Below, in pieces: positions 63,428-64,000 of a DNA stretch of 64,000 bases (its first letter is position 1; every line of letters begins with the position of its first letter). Location: contig NZ_MSKL01000008.1 of NCBI RefSeq assembly GCF_001937665.1, forward strand, positions 98,123 through 162,122, in the 5' to 3' direction. The stretch comes from Actinomyces oris. GTDB lineage: Bacteria > Actinomycetota > Actinomycetes > Actinomycetales > Actinomycetaceae. A model generated the notes under the pieces. The model was given only the letters and a program-made list of their open reading frames with translations, had not been told where the DNA came from and did not search any database. The position numbers and the translations under genes are program-made.

Positions 63428-64000
63428 TCACCGATCGGGAAGGCTCCCACCGGCAGCGAGGTAGCACTTGCCGCACAGCGACTCGTAGGTGACATCCCCG
63501 GAGTCGATGGCCACCTGATCGCCGTCGAAGACGAATGACTCCCCCACCTTGCGGGCATTGAAGATGGCCTTGCGCCCGCAACGGCAGATGGTTTTGAGCT
63601 CTTCCAGGGAGTGGGCGATCTCCAGCAGCCTCCGTGACCCGGGAAAGCTGACTGTGCGGAAGTCGGTGCGGATCCCGTAGGCCAGGACGGGCACGTCGTC
63701 GATCAGCGCGATCTCCATGAGCTGGTCCACCTGGGGGGCCGTGAGGAACTGGGCCTCATCGACGAGCACGCAGTCAAGAACCTCTCGCAAGGACATGGCC
63801 TCCTGCGGAGCATCAACCTCGTCGCAGACGGGCCGTGCACCGGCCAGAGCACGCCGGTGCACCAGGGTGCGCAGGTCGTCGTCGGTGTCGACGATAAGGT
63901 CGACACGACGCGACACCCCGAGCCGGGAGACGACCGAGTCCTCACCCTTGGTGTCGACTACCGCCTTGAGAATCAGGACACGCTGACTGCGCTCCTCGTA
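63428..64000 (-). CDS. tdk: thymidine kinase, C-terminal part (cut by window edge)
   Basis: Phosphorylates thymidine for nucleotide salvage (type II TK). About 190 codons are visible, open to the right edge; the P-loop lies outside. Visible: DCVLVDEAQFLTAPQVDQL (Walker B and following helix), VLAYGIRTDF (lasso-proximal), and zinc cysteines in ICRCGRKAIFNAR and SLCGKCYLAAGG. Same strand as satD, 116 bp upstream of it. Confidence 0.95.
   Translation of the reverse strand, partial: YEERSQRVLILKAVVDTKGEDSVVSRLGVSRRVDLIVDTDDDLRTLVHRRALAGARPVCDEVDAPQEAMSLREVLDCVLVDEAQFLTAPQVDQLMEIALIDDVPVLAYGIRTDFRTVSFPGSRRLLEIAHSLEELKTICRCGRKAIFNARKVGESFVFDGDQVAIDSGDVTYESLCGKCYLAAGGSLPDR

Noticed and set aside
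63312-63581. 90-codon N-terminal extension of SatD
   Set aside because: It would read through the promoter and both inverted repeats and overlap the tdk 3' end; SatD homology begins at 63311.

Overview
The window is high-GC, gene-dense chromosomal DNA from an actinobacterium, most likely an Actinomyces-type member of the Actinomycetaceae. The signs are Pup/ARC/Dop/PafA, an ANTAR response regulator, a DUF222-HNH protein, an Lgt next to His/Trp-pathway genes, an arginine deiminase system, and leaderless starts with TANNNT -10 boxes. I see no insertion sequence, prophage or CRISPR array. Taxon and functions are inferred from sequence patterns alone.

Layout. 1-11.3 kb: start of uvrA behind a LexA-type box, a YciI-like protein, a methyltransferase, a CtpE-like P-type ATPase, TerC behind a yybP-ykoY (Mn2+) riboswitch, arginine deiminase arcA with a frameshifted arcD, and uvrB. 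11.3-21.2 kb: a lipoprotein, coaE, a large unknown protein, rpsA, polA, a hotdog thioesterase, a PdtaR-like regulator and an unusual tRNA-Leu(CAA). 21.2-27.4 kb: pyk, lgt, a TrpC-like protein lacking catalytic residues, hisI, two small membrane proteins, a decayed small gene and hisF. This looks like the usual actinobacterial hisF-hisI-trp-lgt block after loss of trp genes. 27.4-35.2 kb: a tightly coupled pupylation operon (trmI-arc-dop-pup-pafA-FKBP-like-hisF) with no 20S proteasome genes.

35.2-48.1 kb: a methyltransferase, an M50 protease and, divergently, a RecB-type nuclease. A sulfur-uptake operon (TsuA/YeeE plus TusA-like) follows, preceded by a Cys-containing leader peptide and a hairpin. 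Then come an aldo/keto reductase, an acidic protein, an NDH-2/FSP1-like oxidoreductase, an M3 peptidase, a TetR/MFS efflux operon under a perfect 36-bp palindrome, and a GNAT-MazG-like fusion. 48.2-55.7 kb: two tandem paralogous membrane proteins of unknown function, an MFS permease, a DUF805 protein, tRNA-Leu(GAG), a sugar-phosphate epimerase and an AI-2E-type permease.

55.7-64 kb: an apparent SOS operon. A DUF222-HNH gene, with a one-base frameshift before its HNH motif, overlaps dnaE2 by ATGA and starts inside a LexA-like sequence directly after a -10 box. Upstream lie nine exact-period 14-bp tandem repeats, then a satD/membrane-protein operon with two copies of a 22-bp operator-like repeat, and finally the 3' part of tdk running off the right edge.

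Most notable: the DUF222-HNH/dnaE2 operon, the catalytically stripped TrpC-like protein, the Cys leader of the thiosulfate-uptake operon, the 14-bp repeat array, and the short-variable-loop tRNA-Leu.
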